Shown here piece by piece: positions 23,821 through 36,642 of a stretch of 64,000 nucleotides of DNA. Source of the DNA: Stachybotrys elegans (Eukaryota; Ascomycota; Sordariomycetes; Hypocreales; Stachybotryaceae); contig JAGPNK010000003.1 of assembly GCA_020746835.1 (NCBI GenBank), positions 1,488,001 through 1,552,000 on the forward strand, written 5' to 3'. How positions within the stretch are numbered: position 1 is the first letter of the stretch; each line of letters starts with the position of its first letter. The notes under the pieces are model-generated. The model made no database searches and had not been told where the DNA came from. It saw only the letters and a program-made list of their open reading frames with translations. The position numbers and the translations under genes were made by a program.

Positions 23821-24769
23821 GATGGTTGATGGGAGACGTCGGGCGACAGAAGCGTATAGTCTACGGAGCTGGATTCAACTCCATGGAGCAGACGAGCATA
23901 TTTTACTGTTGATCATCTTCTCCTCTGTCTGTTCGAAAATCCGAACCTCCCGGACTTAAAGCTCTTAAAGCCTCATCATGCAGTCAGCTGCTACTTGGCC
24001 AACCCTCCCCTCCCAGGCCCGTATATAGTAAGTGGATATTGCTCATCCATGTGTCAAGCAGAGACGACTCTCGCATTCGATTGCCTAGAGGCATGCTTAA
24101 AGTCTTGGCAACGAGGTAATATTGCTGCCCGGCCAGGATATAGCATGTGCCGTTGGTTGGTGGATCAACATCACCGCATAAGTCTGATTCGATGTTGCCA
24201 TTGCCAAAATCTCTCAAGCAGAGGGTTGAGCGAGGAGGTACACGATGAAGCAAGAAAAACTAAAGAAAATAGCAAGGAGGAAATCAGAAGAGCAGTTTAT
24301 TCATGGCGACGGAGATGACCTGCCACACGGGCCGCGAATTCCATATACATGGAAGAGACAAGATTTCGGCCGAGACTGAGACCTAACGCGCATCTGGATA
24401 TCCACACACGAACCGCGACGGCAGGGTGTCCCGAGGCCGGATGCCGAGCTTGGCAAAACCGGCGCGGACCACGAGCCGAGCGCGTCCTCCGCCACGGCAC
24501 TTTCCGGAGCCTGCGCCCTTTCAACAATTAGCGTCGTATCCACGGATGGGCCCCGTGTGATAAGGGCGCACGGGAAGGGGAGAGGGGAGAGGGGGGACCG
24601 GTTCGTCGCAATGGAGGAGGGGAGGAGGCCGTCGTCATAAAATGCGACCTTGGCCGTAACCGGGCCCCCTTAGCCACGACCCTCCCTCCCTCCCTCCCAC
24701 CTTCCTTCCTTATCTCTTATCCTCGTCCAAACCCCTCCGTCATTGTACCGCCGTCACGACCGCATCACA
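23821..24769. promoter_or_regulatory. Divergent promoter region, GST/glutamine amidotransferase
   Basis: 949 bp. The half near the amidotransferase is GC-rich, ending in a purine-rich G/A tract at about 24573-24598 and a C/T tract (CCCT repeats) at 24678-24712, just upstream of its ATG. These tracts resemble fungal core-promoter or leader elements. No gene seen. Confidence 0.45.
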
Positions 24770-25625
24770 ATGGGCTCCGCGGCCCCCTCGCAACCCATCC
24801 GCCTGGCCGTCCTCGAGACCGACACGCCCCAGCCCAAGACCAACGCCAAGTTCGGCGGGTACGGTGGCGTCTTCCGCGCGCTGCTGGCCGCGTCTGCGGG
24901 CGACGGCGACGCCCTCGCCAGCCGCTTCTCCGTCACGGCGCACGACGTCGTCCGCGAGACGGGCTCCTACCCGGACCTCGACGACGTTGACGCCCTGCTC
25001 CTCACGGGCTCGCGCCACAACGCCTACGACGACGAGCCGTGGATCCGAGACCTTGTCGCCTACACCCGTCGTGCCATCGACTCGGGCCGTGTTCGAGTCG
25101 TTGGAGTCTGCTTCGGCCACCAGATTATCGGTCGCGCCATGGATGCAAAGGTCGGCGTCAATGACAAGGGCTGGGAGGTTGCCGTCACCGACGTCACCCT
25201 AACGGACAAGGGCAAGGAGCTGTTCCAGCTCGGCGAGGGAAAGACCAAAATGGCACGTGTTTCGTCCCTTCGTCCCCCTGGTCCAATCTTAGTATCCAGA
25301 CCCCCTTCCTGCTAACCCTTGCTGCCTCCTACAGTCTCTCCAGCAGATGCACCGCGATATTGTGTACGAAGTCCCCGAGGGCGCAACGCTCCTCTGCTCC
25401 AACGCCATCTGCGAAGTACAAGGTCTCTACGCGCCGGGCAAATACCTCACGGTGCAGGGCCACCCCGAGTTCAGCGAGGACATCATCTCTGAGATCCTGG
25501 TAAATCGCCACAGAGCCGGCATCTTCCCCGACGACGTCTTCACTGACGCCATGAGCCGCGCCCCCATTCATCACGATGGTGTCGCCGTCGGCAAGGCGTT
25601 CCTCAAGTTTTTCGCCGAGGGCTAA
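24770..25625 (+). CDS. Class I glutamine amidotransferase-like protein
   Basis: Two exons (24770-25252, 25335-25625) give 257 residues. The glutaminase fold is complete: LLLTGSRHNAY, the nucleophile elbow VVGVCFGHQI (Cys ~111), and the catalytic His-x-Glu in VQGHPEFSED. No synthetase domain follows, so this is the stand-alone GMP-synthase-glutaminase-like type found in fungi and plants (gamma-glutamyl peptidase-like). The 82-bp intron is best explained by a GC-AG border (ATG|GCACGT..CTACAG|TCT). It is the only junction that keeps frame and joins KTKM to SLQQMHRD. The physiological donor and acceptor are unknown. Confidence 0.85.
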
Positions 25626-25923
25626 GCGTAGCACGATAAAGATTTATGACATGCCGGCATATTGCTTTCACCCTGTTTGCTCGCCCAGAGATAGACGTCG
25701 CATTGGCATAGACATCGCGAATGACATTACTTTTTAAGTCTATTGGCGCGAACTGGATATCGTTGTCTGATCTGTTCCCACGCATGACCATCTTTTTCTA
25801 CCCGAAACTCCTCTCTGCTCCGCCAACACCTTGCTCCATGGTTTCGCTGTGACCTCCGGATAATGAAAACACTCTTATTATTACACAATGGCAAGACAAG
25901 TCGCCTGGACCACTCGCTGAAGG

Positions 25924-27749
25924 TCATGCCTCCGACGCCCGGCTCTGGTCCATCTCGTCCAGCTCGGTTTGATATGACTCCCACCAATCTGCTCTCGGCG
26001 CCAGCGGGGGCCGGACGTGCATGTTGTCTCGCCGCTCAGCAATCTCCCTCGCTCTCCGGCTTCTGGCGTTTTTCCCGTCCACCATCATCTCCTCGCGGGT
26101 TCGACCAACGCGGTGCTTGTGGACCGTGGTCGGTAGCCGTGGCCTCCACGACCTGATTCGCGACGCCCGCGTCTTGTCCGCTGGGCTCATCCAGGGCTTC
26201 TCCCATATTATGAAGACGGCTGCGTCGGCTGCGCCCTGGAGACAGAAGCTTGCCGTAGTTACTGCCTGCACAGCAAAAGGGATGCGCCTGTTGGTGGTGA
26301 GATAGATATTGGCGATGAACGGAGCGACCCAGAATGCGAGGTACACCATCGGGTAGATGAAGAGAAAACGCATCTGCCTTCGAATTCGGTTGCGCCCCTC
26401 GGCTGTGCCCGCTGATTTGATGGCTGCAGGAGACAGACCGACGGGCGAGGTCGGGCTTGGAGAGCGATCACGGCTGCTGTAGGCAAAGGAGGTATGGGGA
26501 CAAGCGTTCCACCAAGCTCTCATCCACCCACCGGCTGAGCCAGAGGAATTAGGCCCTGTTTTCACGGCCGCTTCCTGAATTGGTTCGAGGGGAGGATTGT
26601 GGGAGGCCATCGATCCTGGCAGTTGGTCTTTGTCGCACCGAGAGCCCATGGCAGCCGCCTTGTCCCCCCGCCGCGCCAGGGACGAAGGGTTATCGTCGCT
26701 GGTGTGCGAAAATCTTCGCTCGTGATGCGTCGGCAACATCTGACTACCATCTTCTCTGGATGCGTCCGGAGGCGAGGCTACCAGGCCGGCCATGCTGGGA
26801 AAGCGACGGCTCGTCCTTGATGTGTCTGTGATCCAGGCATCTGACTGATGTCCGGTGTGGAATTGACTTGGCGAAAGGGCGGCGGGTGGTGTTGGAGGCA
26901 AGAGCCGGTGGCTCGACATCGGAGGCGTCGTGTTGGTGAGGCTAAGTTCGAGATCGCCGAGTCTCACTTCGCTTCGACGCAATGGCAGCCTGCCTCGCCC
27001 GCTGTTACTGCTACCGCTGCCGCCTCCGCTACCGCCTCCGCTCCCACTCCCACCCCCCGAGCGCGGTCGTCTTGTAACGACTAGGACGTGAATGTAAATA
27101 TAGGCGTATGACACGACGACGCAGCCGAAGACGACGTATCGAGGGATCCAGCTGAGGGCTTGCCTGGGCCACAAGGGGTCGTAGGTCAGATAACAGACGT
27201 CGCCCTGATTGACAAAGGATGGATCGCTGACGAAGACTAGGGTGGACAGTACGAGGGCGACGAGAAACCATACGGTGTACGCCCAGCGTCGAAACGGATA
27301 CAGACCGTCACTGCCACGGAATATGTACAAGGCGGTATGGAGGGCGATGAGGAGGACGCTCAAGTCGGCGCATTCAACACTGAGCGTCAGCAGGAAGCCG
27401 CTAATCTTGCAGTATACCGAGCCCGTACTCGGTGCCCCCTGGCTGAAAGCGATGAGCGGAAAGATGAAGAACCAGATGGCTTCGCAGACATCCGACTGTA
27501 CCAGTATCATAATCAAGCTGCTGCAAGGTTAGAGGCTATGGATATGCCAATGGAGAAGGAAGAGGAAGAGGAGGAAGAGGAGGAAGAAGAAGAAGGCATG
27601 ACGAACTCATGGCGGAAGCTTCTCCTCATGCGCAGAAACCAGTAGATGGTGACAATACCGAGAATGAGTGTGATGGGACTTGTGGCCAAGGCCACGATCC
27701 TCAGAATACGGATTTCTTCGGACGACCTAACCCGCCCGGGGTTATCCAT
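25924..27749 (-). CDS. Git3/cAMP-receptor-like G-protein-coupled receptor
   Basis: Two exons (27749-27607, 27517-25924) give 578 residues. Exon 1 holds TM1 (ILGIVTIYWFLRMRRSFRH). After the junction come TM2 (LIMILVQSDVCEAIWFFIFPL), TM3 with a conserved Cys, TM4 and TM5. A ~240-residue Gly/Ser/Pro-rich third intracellular loop follows, then the Git3 C-terminal block RRQMRFLFIYPMVYLAFWVAPF and TM7. This is the Git3/Gpr1 and Dictyostelium-CAR-like class that signals nutrients through Galpha to cAMP-PKA at the plasma membrane. The 89-bp intron has a weak GTTCGT donor and a purine/pyrimidine repeat, so that junction (RH|DLIM) is less certain than the rest. Confidence 0.85.
27550..27597. repeat. 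GAA/GAG purine microsatellite inside GPCR intron
   Basis: About 48 bases of GAG/GAA triplets on the plus strand, lying inside the only intron of the GPCR gene. On the transcript strand it is a long C/T tract near the 3' splice site. Retained in the mRNA it would encode a serine run followed by a stop. Confidence 0.8.
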
Positions 27750-30494
27750 ATCGAAGAGCCGGCAAGGCGAGGCGGGAAGCGTGATGCAAAGGCCTTGACA
27801 ATATGTTTTGCACCAGGCGATCGACAGGGTAAATCATGGCCGCAGATGTCACCGGACAAGGAACATGCTGTGAGGGGGGTAGAGACTGAGGAGTCGTTGG
27901 GGATGGATGCTTCGTACAAAGGCGTCTTGGGGATGGAGGCCTCGGGGGTGGGTAGTTATGGATGGGAGGGAGAGGGAGGAGAGTGATGATTATGATGACT
28001 AGGTAGGGTGCCGGAGTATGAGACGCCAGGAGATTCCCCGTGTGGCAATAAAGAGTAGACACCAGAGCTAATGATACGGCGGGAAACGGAAACCAGGGCC
28101 AGCTACTAGGAGATACGGGTGCCATGTAGGAAAAGGAGGTAGAGAGAGGTGAGGTAAAGAGGAGAAATGTGACGTGGGCAGCAAAACTGTAGGTTCACTA
28201 GTACAAGTAGGTACTTACTTACCTCATGCAACCACGGCTACGGGACAAATCACAAGGTTACATGCTGTATAGGCACGAAGGCGCTTTCCTGCCTCGAGCC
28301 GGGCCCAGTTCAGATAGGTTAGTAGGCCGAAGGCACATACATGGATGCAGGGACACCATGAACGGGACGGGATGGATGAGATGAATCAAAGTCTTGGAGT
28401 CTGGACCGGCATGCCTTATTCATGGCCAGTCGTGGCGATTCTCACGAGCTCAAGGAGAGGAGCGGTCAGGGATCTAGTTGTGTTGGAGAAAGCTTAGCCC
28501 AAAGTCAAAATCCCAGAAGGGGCAAACCCCCAGACGACCTGGGAGTCCCCCGTGCCATTAACCGTGTTTCCGTCGGCATTGGCGGACATTGGCCATGCGC
28601 TGGTGTGCCAGATCGTCGGCGCCAGGCAAGGCTGTTCTTGTCGCTCTTGTCGACTCTTGTCGACGCATCCGGCAGCCAGCCCGTCACAGCCGTGCCATGA
28701 TAGGACGGAGGTCATTGGAGCCGGTGGCGCCCAGCTTTCCCGTTAATCTACTTTTCCATTTCCACTTGTTGATAAAGCACACGTTGGTTCTCTGCGCTTG
28801 GGGGGGCTGGAGCTTCCCAGATCGGCGGCTACGTCAAGCCACCAATTTGCTTCGCCTTCGCCTTCACCTTCACCTTCACCCAAGATGCTGCCCGCTCGGT
28901 ATGCCACGCGGGCGTTGCATAGCCTAGCCCGCCACTGATCGATATGTAGAAATGTTAATAGTCCTTCTGGCATGGCTTCTCGATAGCCATGCCGACGACG
29001 TGAGATCGACAACGCGACACCGAAGCTTAACCACGTAGCTGGGCGATGTCGAGGTGGCTTCCTGTGGCTGCCACGCTGCAGCGATTTCCCTCTTTTATTT
29101 ATTTTCATTTCTCTTCATTTTATTTTCCATCTCCCGTCCTTGTCCCTGCCTCTGCAAGTGGCGTAACGTACATGATTCAGTCGCCTCGGCACACCCGTGG
29201 ACGGAACAAGGTACTAGTATGCAAGGCAGGCCCACGGTCCGCCCAGCTGCAGATGGATATCCATGTGCCGTCGGGAATCGGCACCATCTGTCACATTAGC
29301 AATCTTGACCGTGTCGTCTCCCAGCTGACCTGGGTCTGCTTCTGCCAAATAAACCACCAACCCATCAGCCTACCCTAGAGGACAAGCAGTGTCATGATGG
29401 CTGCCATGGCTCAAATCTTTGACCAACAATTCTAGCTGCGGATTTAATAGAATAATGACACCTAACTATGTGATGAATTTATTGTAATTAGCAATTCTCT
29501 ACGGGCGTCCAGACATCCACCAATCAAGGCCATATTGTCAGAGTAGGTTAACCCAGGCCCGGGATGAGAACGACCCTACCAATACGGATCTGGACTCATA
29601 CATTTGGAGGTTTGTATTGTCGTCAATAAATTCTATCCCAATACCAAACAGCAGGATTGGTAATAGAATCCTTCCACCATCCTCATACCCACTGGAAGTT
29701 GTGTCGTAGCACCCGCCGGTTGCCAGCTGCCGGCCGTGTTCACTTACCTCCCTCTGGTGTGCGACCTCCTGCTTCTGCCTCTGCAGCTCACATTTCTCTA
29801 TTTCTCGCAGCATCAATTTGAACAGAAATTTCCATCTTTTACCTACCTACTAACTTACTCAACCCCTTCCACCCCCACCCGCTGCGCACCTCTACCTACC
29901 TCTTCTATCCTATCCACCTCTTCACTCTTCTCTCCCACACACGCTCTCCTCCTACCCTTCCTTATATCCCTCCAACCCTTCATCAAATCTCCCATCTGGG
30001 CTCACCGAATTTACCCTCCACCTTCACTTTCCAACATCCTCACTGCCTACACATCTTTCCCTCTACCCACCGCATCAACCTCCAACTACCACCCTCTGCA
30101 AGTATCGCCGTTCACGTCGGAGCGGCGTATCATCTGATCACATCGTCGACAGCTCAATCTAGTTACTTCATCATTACTTCAATCCCATTCAGAAGGTAAA
30201 CCCTAGAGCCGGCCACTGCCTCTCCGACACTGGGCCTGGAACTCAGCGATGTATGGACGCTACCACCCTCCCCTAGAGACATGACACTGACGCAGCAAAT
30301 AGTTACAACTCAATTCGTCACATCGCCTCAATTCCATTACCTACAGTCAAACTCAAGAGAACCTTTCCCTTTCCTTCTCATTTGTCTTGCTATCTCCCGA
30401 CAGGGACACGGTAAGCAGTCTGTAATGCTCCTCCAACAAAGGCTAACCTGTCACCAGGCTCTCTCTTCTCTGTTACACGCAACCCTCTTCAGCC
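27750..30494. promoter_or_regulatory. Long divergent intergenic region, GPCR/RING-SNF2 helicase
   Basis: 2.7 kb without a supportable gene. It contains a CTTC(G/A)C hexamer run at about 28849-28880 and a strongly C/T-rich zone at 29736-30110 (ACCTACCTACTAACTTACTC-like), typical of a fungal leader. A likely 5' UTR intron is annotated separately. Long regulatory space fits a receptor gene, but that is inference. Confidence 0.5.
30411..30457 (+). other. Predicted 5' UTR intron of the RING-SNF2 helicase gene
   Basis: A 47-bp segment with donor GTAAGCAG, a branch-like GGCTAACC and acceptor TCACCAG, ending 37 bp before the helicase ATG. Borders and length match the coding introns of this window. 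Not proven without transcripts. Confidence 0.55.
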
Positions 30495-33400
30495 ATGGCA
30501 TCGGATACCAATATCCCGGACGCAGATAAGGCGGCAAAACAAGATGCCATCATACCTCTCTCGCCATCCAGTCACACTACTGCCGACGAGGAGGACGATG
30601 TTGAGTTCGAGGACGTACTGGCTATCCCCCAACCTCTTGAGAAAGAAGCCGATCAAGCACCAAAACCCGGCTCGCCGCGCAGAAACAACTCTCTCCACGA
30701 GATACACCTCCAACTTGAAGATGATGCAAAGAAGTGCAGCGCCCTTACAGACAACACGAATCTTCCAACTACCCATAACGTTGTCACCCCTGTGCCGGGA
30801 GACGGGGACTTGCCAATGATGGACCTCCAGACAAATGACACCATGGAGGGTAATCACCTTGGGGAAAGCGACAACTCTGCTATTGTATCGAAAGACACTA
30901 ACAAGCTTGCTACCGAAGCCACGGCGACCGCAGATGCACCGGCAGCTGAATTTGGCTGGCTTATGGGCGATTGCTCTGATGATGAGCACACAATTCAGAA
31001 CGACTCTGAGCCAGATCGTAGCACCGAAAAGAATGGCCTGATGCACGACAAAGACTGCCAAGGGAAAGGGCTGATGGAAGATAACGACCAGCAAAATGAG
31101 CCTGAGCCAGCAGACACCAACATTATTGGTACAGAACAAGAGGCAACTGAGCCTGGCAATCACGAAATTGCTGGCAAGGGCGACCATGGGATTCCAGATG
31201 CTGGCCTGTTACGCGAAGCTGAGGCTGCTGATGTGACCCAAGAACACCAAGCCCAACAACGCGATGACGACACAGCGGCGAATATTGAGCATCAGGTTCA
31301 ATCTGCCAATGAACTTCATGGTTCGAGTGACGATCCTGTGCTTGATTCAGAGATGCAAATGGACTGTGACCATCCCGACCCAGAGTCAGAAGGTGCAGGT
31401 CGATCTACGGAGCAAATAAACCCCGAGGGAAGTCTCTTTATTTCAGACGAGCAGCCGGAACTCGAAGCATCTGAGCAAATGGTCACAGATATTCCGAGTC
31501 AACCTGAGAATACAGATCCTGTCGCAACCCACAACGAAAACGGTGTCTCGGACCAACCTGTTGATACCGCTCAGGTTGAGGCAAGCGCAGACAAACCTGT
31601 TGATTCTGCTCAGGTTAAAGCGAACCCATCGGAAGACACTGGCAAACCGAATGAAGCCGATGAGCGCTCCGATGATGAGAAGAAAACGTCGACCAAGAAA
31701 GCTCGAAAGCAAGGACAAAAGCGCGCCAAGACCGCACGAGAATACATAGGAAATCGTCACGCAAAGGAAGTTGAGACTGGGAAGCGCAGTGGGCCGAAAC
31801 GGCTCAAGACAAACCATTCGTTTGAGGATAGGACTGAGATTCTCTCCTCAGTCAACGACATGGCCTTGAGCCGCGCCGAAGGGACATTGCCGAGCATGGC
31901 AAGCTTGAGCTTCGACTCCACTGGTATGACACGCAAAGAAATCATGGAAAGAATCATGAAGAATGCGCCAGAGGGACATGACAATAGGCGAAGCACGGGG
32001 CAGAGGCGAGATCTTGACGAAGCGGCAACAATCTTTGGCTACAAGAAGGTGAAGAATGAAACGGCACCCGACGGCACACTTGCGTGGACCCTGAAAGGGA
32101 TGAATTGCTTCCTCAAGAGCCACCAGCTCGTAGCAGCAAGTTGGATGGTCCAGAGTGAGCTTGCTCGTGAGTTTGCCCAAGAGCCTCCTTTTGGAGGGAT
32201 CCTCGCAGATGTCATGGGTCTAGGAAAGACGGTGGTTAGCATTGCCTGCGCCATCGGAAACCCTCCCGACGAAACCCTCGAGAAGGGCTATTCTACTGCG
32301 ACATTGATTGTGGTTCCCAACCAGACGACAGCGGAGCAGTGGAGGGGCGAGATTCAGAGATTCGGAACAGGCAAGTTCGCAGCGGTTGCGATATACAGAG
32401 GTGGCAAAGACTCCCGAAGGCAGGACTACGAGCAGTGCCTGTTTGTGTGAGTGAAACAATCCCACTATTCCTCTATATTCTAACGGAGACAGGATCACCA
32501 CATACAATCAAGTAATGTCCCAGTGTCCACCTAGCGATCTTATCGATGAGCTCAACAAGAAGCACAATGGAAACAGAAAGCTGTTCGACCGAAAGTTCAA
32601 TCGGAAGCTCGGGGACCTCTTCATGATAAAATGGTACCGGATTATCCTGGATGAAGCTCACGCAATAAAGAACTATACCAGCCGAAGTAAGTTGAGAGGC
32701 TCGAGTTTCTAGTTGGACACATCATTGACCTAATAGCTGCGGGTGCGGCTAATATGCTGATTGCCAAGTATCGATGGGCTCTAAGTGGCACGCCATATCA
32801 CAATAGTCGCAAAGGTAGGCGCAAACTCGCTGGCAGTGTTGGGTCACGCTGACATGGTAGAACTCTTCCCATATCTCAAGTTTCTAGGTTGCGATTCCAC
32901 GGGGTCTCATGACGATTTTGTGAAAACTTACATCACGGGGGTAAGTGATATGGTCGGAAGGTAGCGATGTTGTCACTGACTCTCCTGCGTCCAAAGCCTG
33001 GTGCCAAGGAAAATTTTGACGCGCTCTCCTCACAGATCTTATTTCGACGGTGTGTTGCTCTGCGCCTTGCCAAACTTGATCTATGGAAGTACTGATGTTT
33101 GACAGGACTCACAAGGACGAGTTTCTTGGGGACAAGATGCTTGACCTTCCAGACAGCACTGTCGAAGAGATCTGGGTGCCACTCTCTATAGAAGAATCCA
33201 TCCTGGTGCAGTGAGTCATTAATAAAGCCAAGCGTACATGATATGGATACTGACTTCATTAGATCCGTGCATGACTATTATGAGAGAAGGTCAAGAGGAC
33301 CAGTAAACCAAGATGAGGACCCAAAATCTGCAAGCAAATCGACGGCCACGGAGGGTCAATCCAACCCGAAACCCAAAGGAGAATCCACGAAGAAAGCTCC

Positions 33401-34745
33401 GGAGGATGGTGGTACGAAAGACGAGAAGAATGGGGACGCGGAAGCGGCGCGTCATGCATACGGGATGAGGCTTCGCCTGGCTATTTCTCATCCATTTGGT
33501 CTCGAGGCATTTCTGCGTGAAAACCTTCGAGTAGACGACGTATCGGCCCTCCGGGATGAGCTAGAGGAACAGGGCGGCAAGGTTCCCATCCTGGAGCAGC
33601 TAGAGAATTTGACGCACGGGGAGAAGCCAAAGGACTTCCTGCAGCGGTACAGCTATGGCTTCGAGAAGCTGAAAAAGCTCAGAACCAGCTGCTCAGCTTT
33701 TGGAGGCACCTTCGACATGAAAGTACTGCTTCAACTTGTTCTGAATGAGCGGAAAGTCAGAAGGAATCCCTGTGGTTTGTGCCAAGGGTTTCCCAAGGAG
33801 CCAATTGCCTCCATAGCGGTAAGAACGCTCTACCACTTGTCTCACTACCAGGAGTGCAACTGACCACCCACTGTTTAGTGCGAGCATATTTTCTGCACGG
33901 ATTGCCTCTTTCCAGTAGTCCAGAGGTCCAAGTTGGCCACTTGCAAGGTGGAGGGATGTGGTAAAATCCTCCGCATGGGTCAGGATGTCAAAACCCTCAC
34001 GTCTGTACAGGAGCAGGCGTTGAGGGATGGCAGAGTAAAAGACTACGGTTTGGACTCGAATGGTATCACGCTTAGCCGGGAGATGGATGAGAACGGATTG
34101 CTCTACGCTGCTATGGACCTCAATGACGCAGACCTCGCCCCTAGCAGCAAGCTGTCAGTGGCCATGGCCACCATCTTGTGCTGGCAAAAGACGCACCCCA
34201 ACGACAAAATCATTGTCTTTACGTGGTTTGTCATGACAGGCAAGGTTTTGGGCACGATGCTTGGGAAGGCAAAGATGAACTTTTTGTACCTCTTCGGCTG
34301 CATGAACGGTTTGCAGAGGAACGCAGCCCTCCACTCATTCAAAAACGACCCGAAGCAAAACATTCTGGTAAGTATGACAGCTGGCTCACTCATCGTGTGT
34401 CGACATAATTGACACGAAACTAACCGGATCTTACTGTAGATTGCGTCTGTCAAGGTTGGAGGACAGTCACTCAACGTGGTGGAAGCCAATCGCGTCATCA
34501 CGCTCGACTCGTGGTGGAACGACACGGTTGAGCAACAGGCGTACGGAAGAGTGCTCCGACGCGGCCAGACAAAGGAATGCCATCTCGTCCGGATTATGGC
34601 CGAGGATACCATCGACAATCGCCTACAGAACTTGCAAGACATGAAGTCTGCGGATATCAGCTCTGCACTTCAAGACGACCGAGAGGTGCGCGCGGAGGCG
34701 GCGGATGGTGGGCGACGAAAGAAACGACGAGTCCCGAAGGAATAG
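30495..34745 (+). CDS. SNF2-family helicase with inserted RING finger (Rad5/Rad16-like)
   Basis: Nine exons: 30495-32446, 32493-32686, 32737-32814, 32861-32940, 32997-33049, 33106-33210, 33263-33818, 33879-34367, 34440-34745. They give 1,270 residues, and all eight introns (46-72 bp) have GT..AG borders and keep frame. Residues 1-420 are acidic and disordered, ending in a Lys-rich patch (~390-420) that may be a nuclear signal. The ATPase lobe has DVMGLGKT (~570), DEAHAIKN and ALSGTPYH. The RING is CGLC...CEHIFCTDC...C-x4-C, encoded across exons 7 and 8. The C lobe ends with QQAYGRVLRRGQTKECH. This architecture belongs to Rad5/Rad16-type nuclear ATPases that combine DNA translocation with ubiquitin ligation. 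No HIRAN domain is visible, so it is not called RAD5. Confidence 0.88.
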
Positions 34746-35445
34746 CGGAAGAGGCGGCCGAGGGTGACGATTGACAAGGAGAGCCGATGCATATATGCGA
34801 GATGACCAAGGGCGTTTGGGTGCGCCAAAGCGTCACAGAAGTGTTTTCTTTGCTTGGTGGAAGGATTGCCATCTAGGTCCACGTGGGAACTGATCTATTG
34901 GCCCGAGGAAGATATGAAGATACACGGAGACAGAGGAGGGTGAGATGGGTTGCTGAAACACGGCGATTTTAACCATTTACAGGGGGATGAGGCAGACAGT
35001 TTGATGAGAGGAGACGGGTTTGCATAATTGCTGATAGTTGAATTGATTGCTGACTTGCTAATTATCATCTAATTATCTCTTGCTTATTCGCATCAATTGG
35101 GACAGCGAGATTGATCTTTTGACGAACGTGGTAGTCTCACCGTCGAAGCGATGGGCGATGAAACTCGACGTCTGGGCCGTGACTGACAGCTGGCAGCGGG
35201 CTCTGTGGAGAGCGAGAAACTGATAAATGGGACTGCGGAGGATCACCACGAGGGGGCATTTACATGGTTCAAGCTTGACATGGAATTGACGAGTCGAGGA
35301 GCCGCGACGGCTGGGCAGATTGGCAGAGTTTAGGTTTAGTGGGCGATCAAGGTCTGATCTTTTTGGCTGTCTGTGGGCCAGGAGAGAGGGGACGAGCTTT
35401 CTATTTTTGCCGCAGGGCGACATGACATGCACTTTGCGGCGAGAA

Positions 35446-35481
35446 GGACAGGCTGGACAGGCTGGACAGGCTGGGCAGGGC
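35446..35481. repeat. 9-bp minisatellite (GGACAGGCT, 3 perfect + 1 degenerate copy)
   Basis: Three exact head-to-tail copies at 35446-35472 and a fourth with two changes at 35473-35481. Confidence 0.85.
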
Positions 35482-36624
35482 AGCTGGGAAGCAAGGCGGC
35501 AGGGGTTGGTTGGTTCGGTGACACGCCAGTGGTTACAAGTTGGTACTCACATGCCAATCCTGAAGAAGACACTCCAATCCCCATGAGTCTTTCTCTCTTC
35601 TTGATAGCAAGACGGACGCATGGAGAAGATCGGAAGCCGTCTTTTCCATTCCATTTTTATTTCGCCCGAGGGACGAGTCTTGGACACAGTCGGCAACATG
35701 CAGCATCACCGTGTCACAGTCACAGTCACACACTATTATTTATTTATTTATCCATCGTATTGACAGCTCATCTGTCTCGCTTAGTATGAGGGGAGGGGAG
35801 GGGGAAAGGAGCGTCATCTCGCACCCGGGTTCTGCGACACACCCGGGCTTCAGCGCGTGTTTGGCCCCGTCCCGGCCCGGTCTGCCCAGGGTCTTGAACT
35901 ATCTACTACCAATCTCCCTGTACCATCTTCTACCCTTCTCTCGTCTTTTGCATCAACCCGCTGGCCAGCTTCCTCATCAGGAACTATCTAGGCGTGTCCC
36001 AGCAGTTAACTTGACACGAGCTGCTCCCTTCTGCCACATGGTTTGTCTGCCTGACACTGGGGAGACGACCCGCTCGCTACCTTCTCTTTTCGATAATACA
36101 GATGAGATGACAGATTCCGAGACGCCCATCCGGCGTGTAATCTTTTGGTCTTTATTTTGATCTTTATTTATTTTATTTTTGTTTGTCTTGGCTGGTGGCT
36201 TGGAGGCCCGTATTGCGGTCTTGGTGTTACCTTACTACATCAGCACTAGGAAGAAGCGCGCATCGCCATGTCTCCCTCCCGCGTCGATCTCGGGCTTTTG
36301 ACGATGACGATGACGATGTCGCGGACGTGGTGCAGGGCGAAGCAGATGGACTCCCCGCGGCGAATCCTTTCGATTTCGGGGTGACCCCGTATGAGTTACA
36401 GGAGGCTACCACATTCAGCCGTCTCTCACGCAGCCAAGGCCAAGGCCCAGGCCCAGGCCCTCTGCTGCTGTTACCCGGGCTCGCTGCTGACTACCCCCTC
36501 CCGGTTTGTGCGGCGCTGTTGCGCAAAGGCAAAGGCAATGCAAGGGGTGCGGTGCGGTGCAGCCGCTGCTGCGGTTATGGGTGGTGTGAAGAAGGGGGCC
36601 AGAAGGATCGAGACATGGTACATG

Positions 36625-36642
36625 GGTGTGTGTGTGTGTGTG
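36625..36642. repeat. GT dinucleotide microsatellite
   Basis: About nine uninterrupted GT units in the spacer upstream of the six-Cys membrane protein. Confidence 0.85.

Noticed and set aside
29736..30137. 133-codon plus-strand frame in the C/T-rich leader
   Set aside because: Composition (Ser/Pro/Leu/Thr) is what C/T-rich DNA gives by chance; no domain and no homologue recognised.
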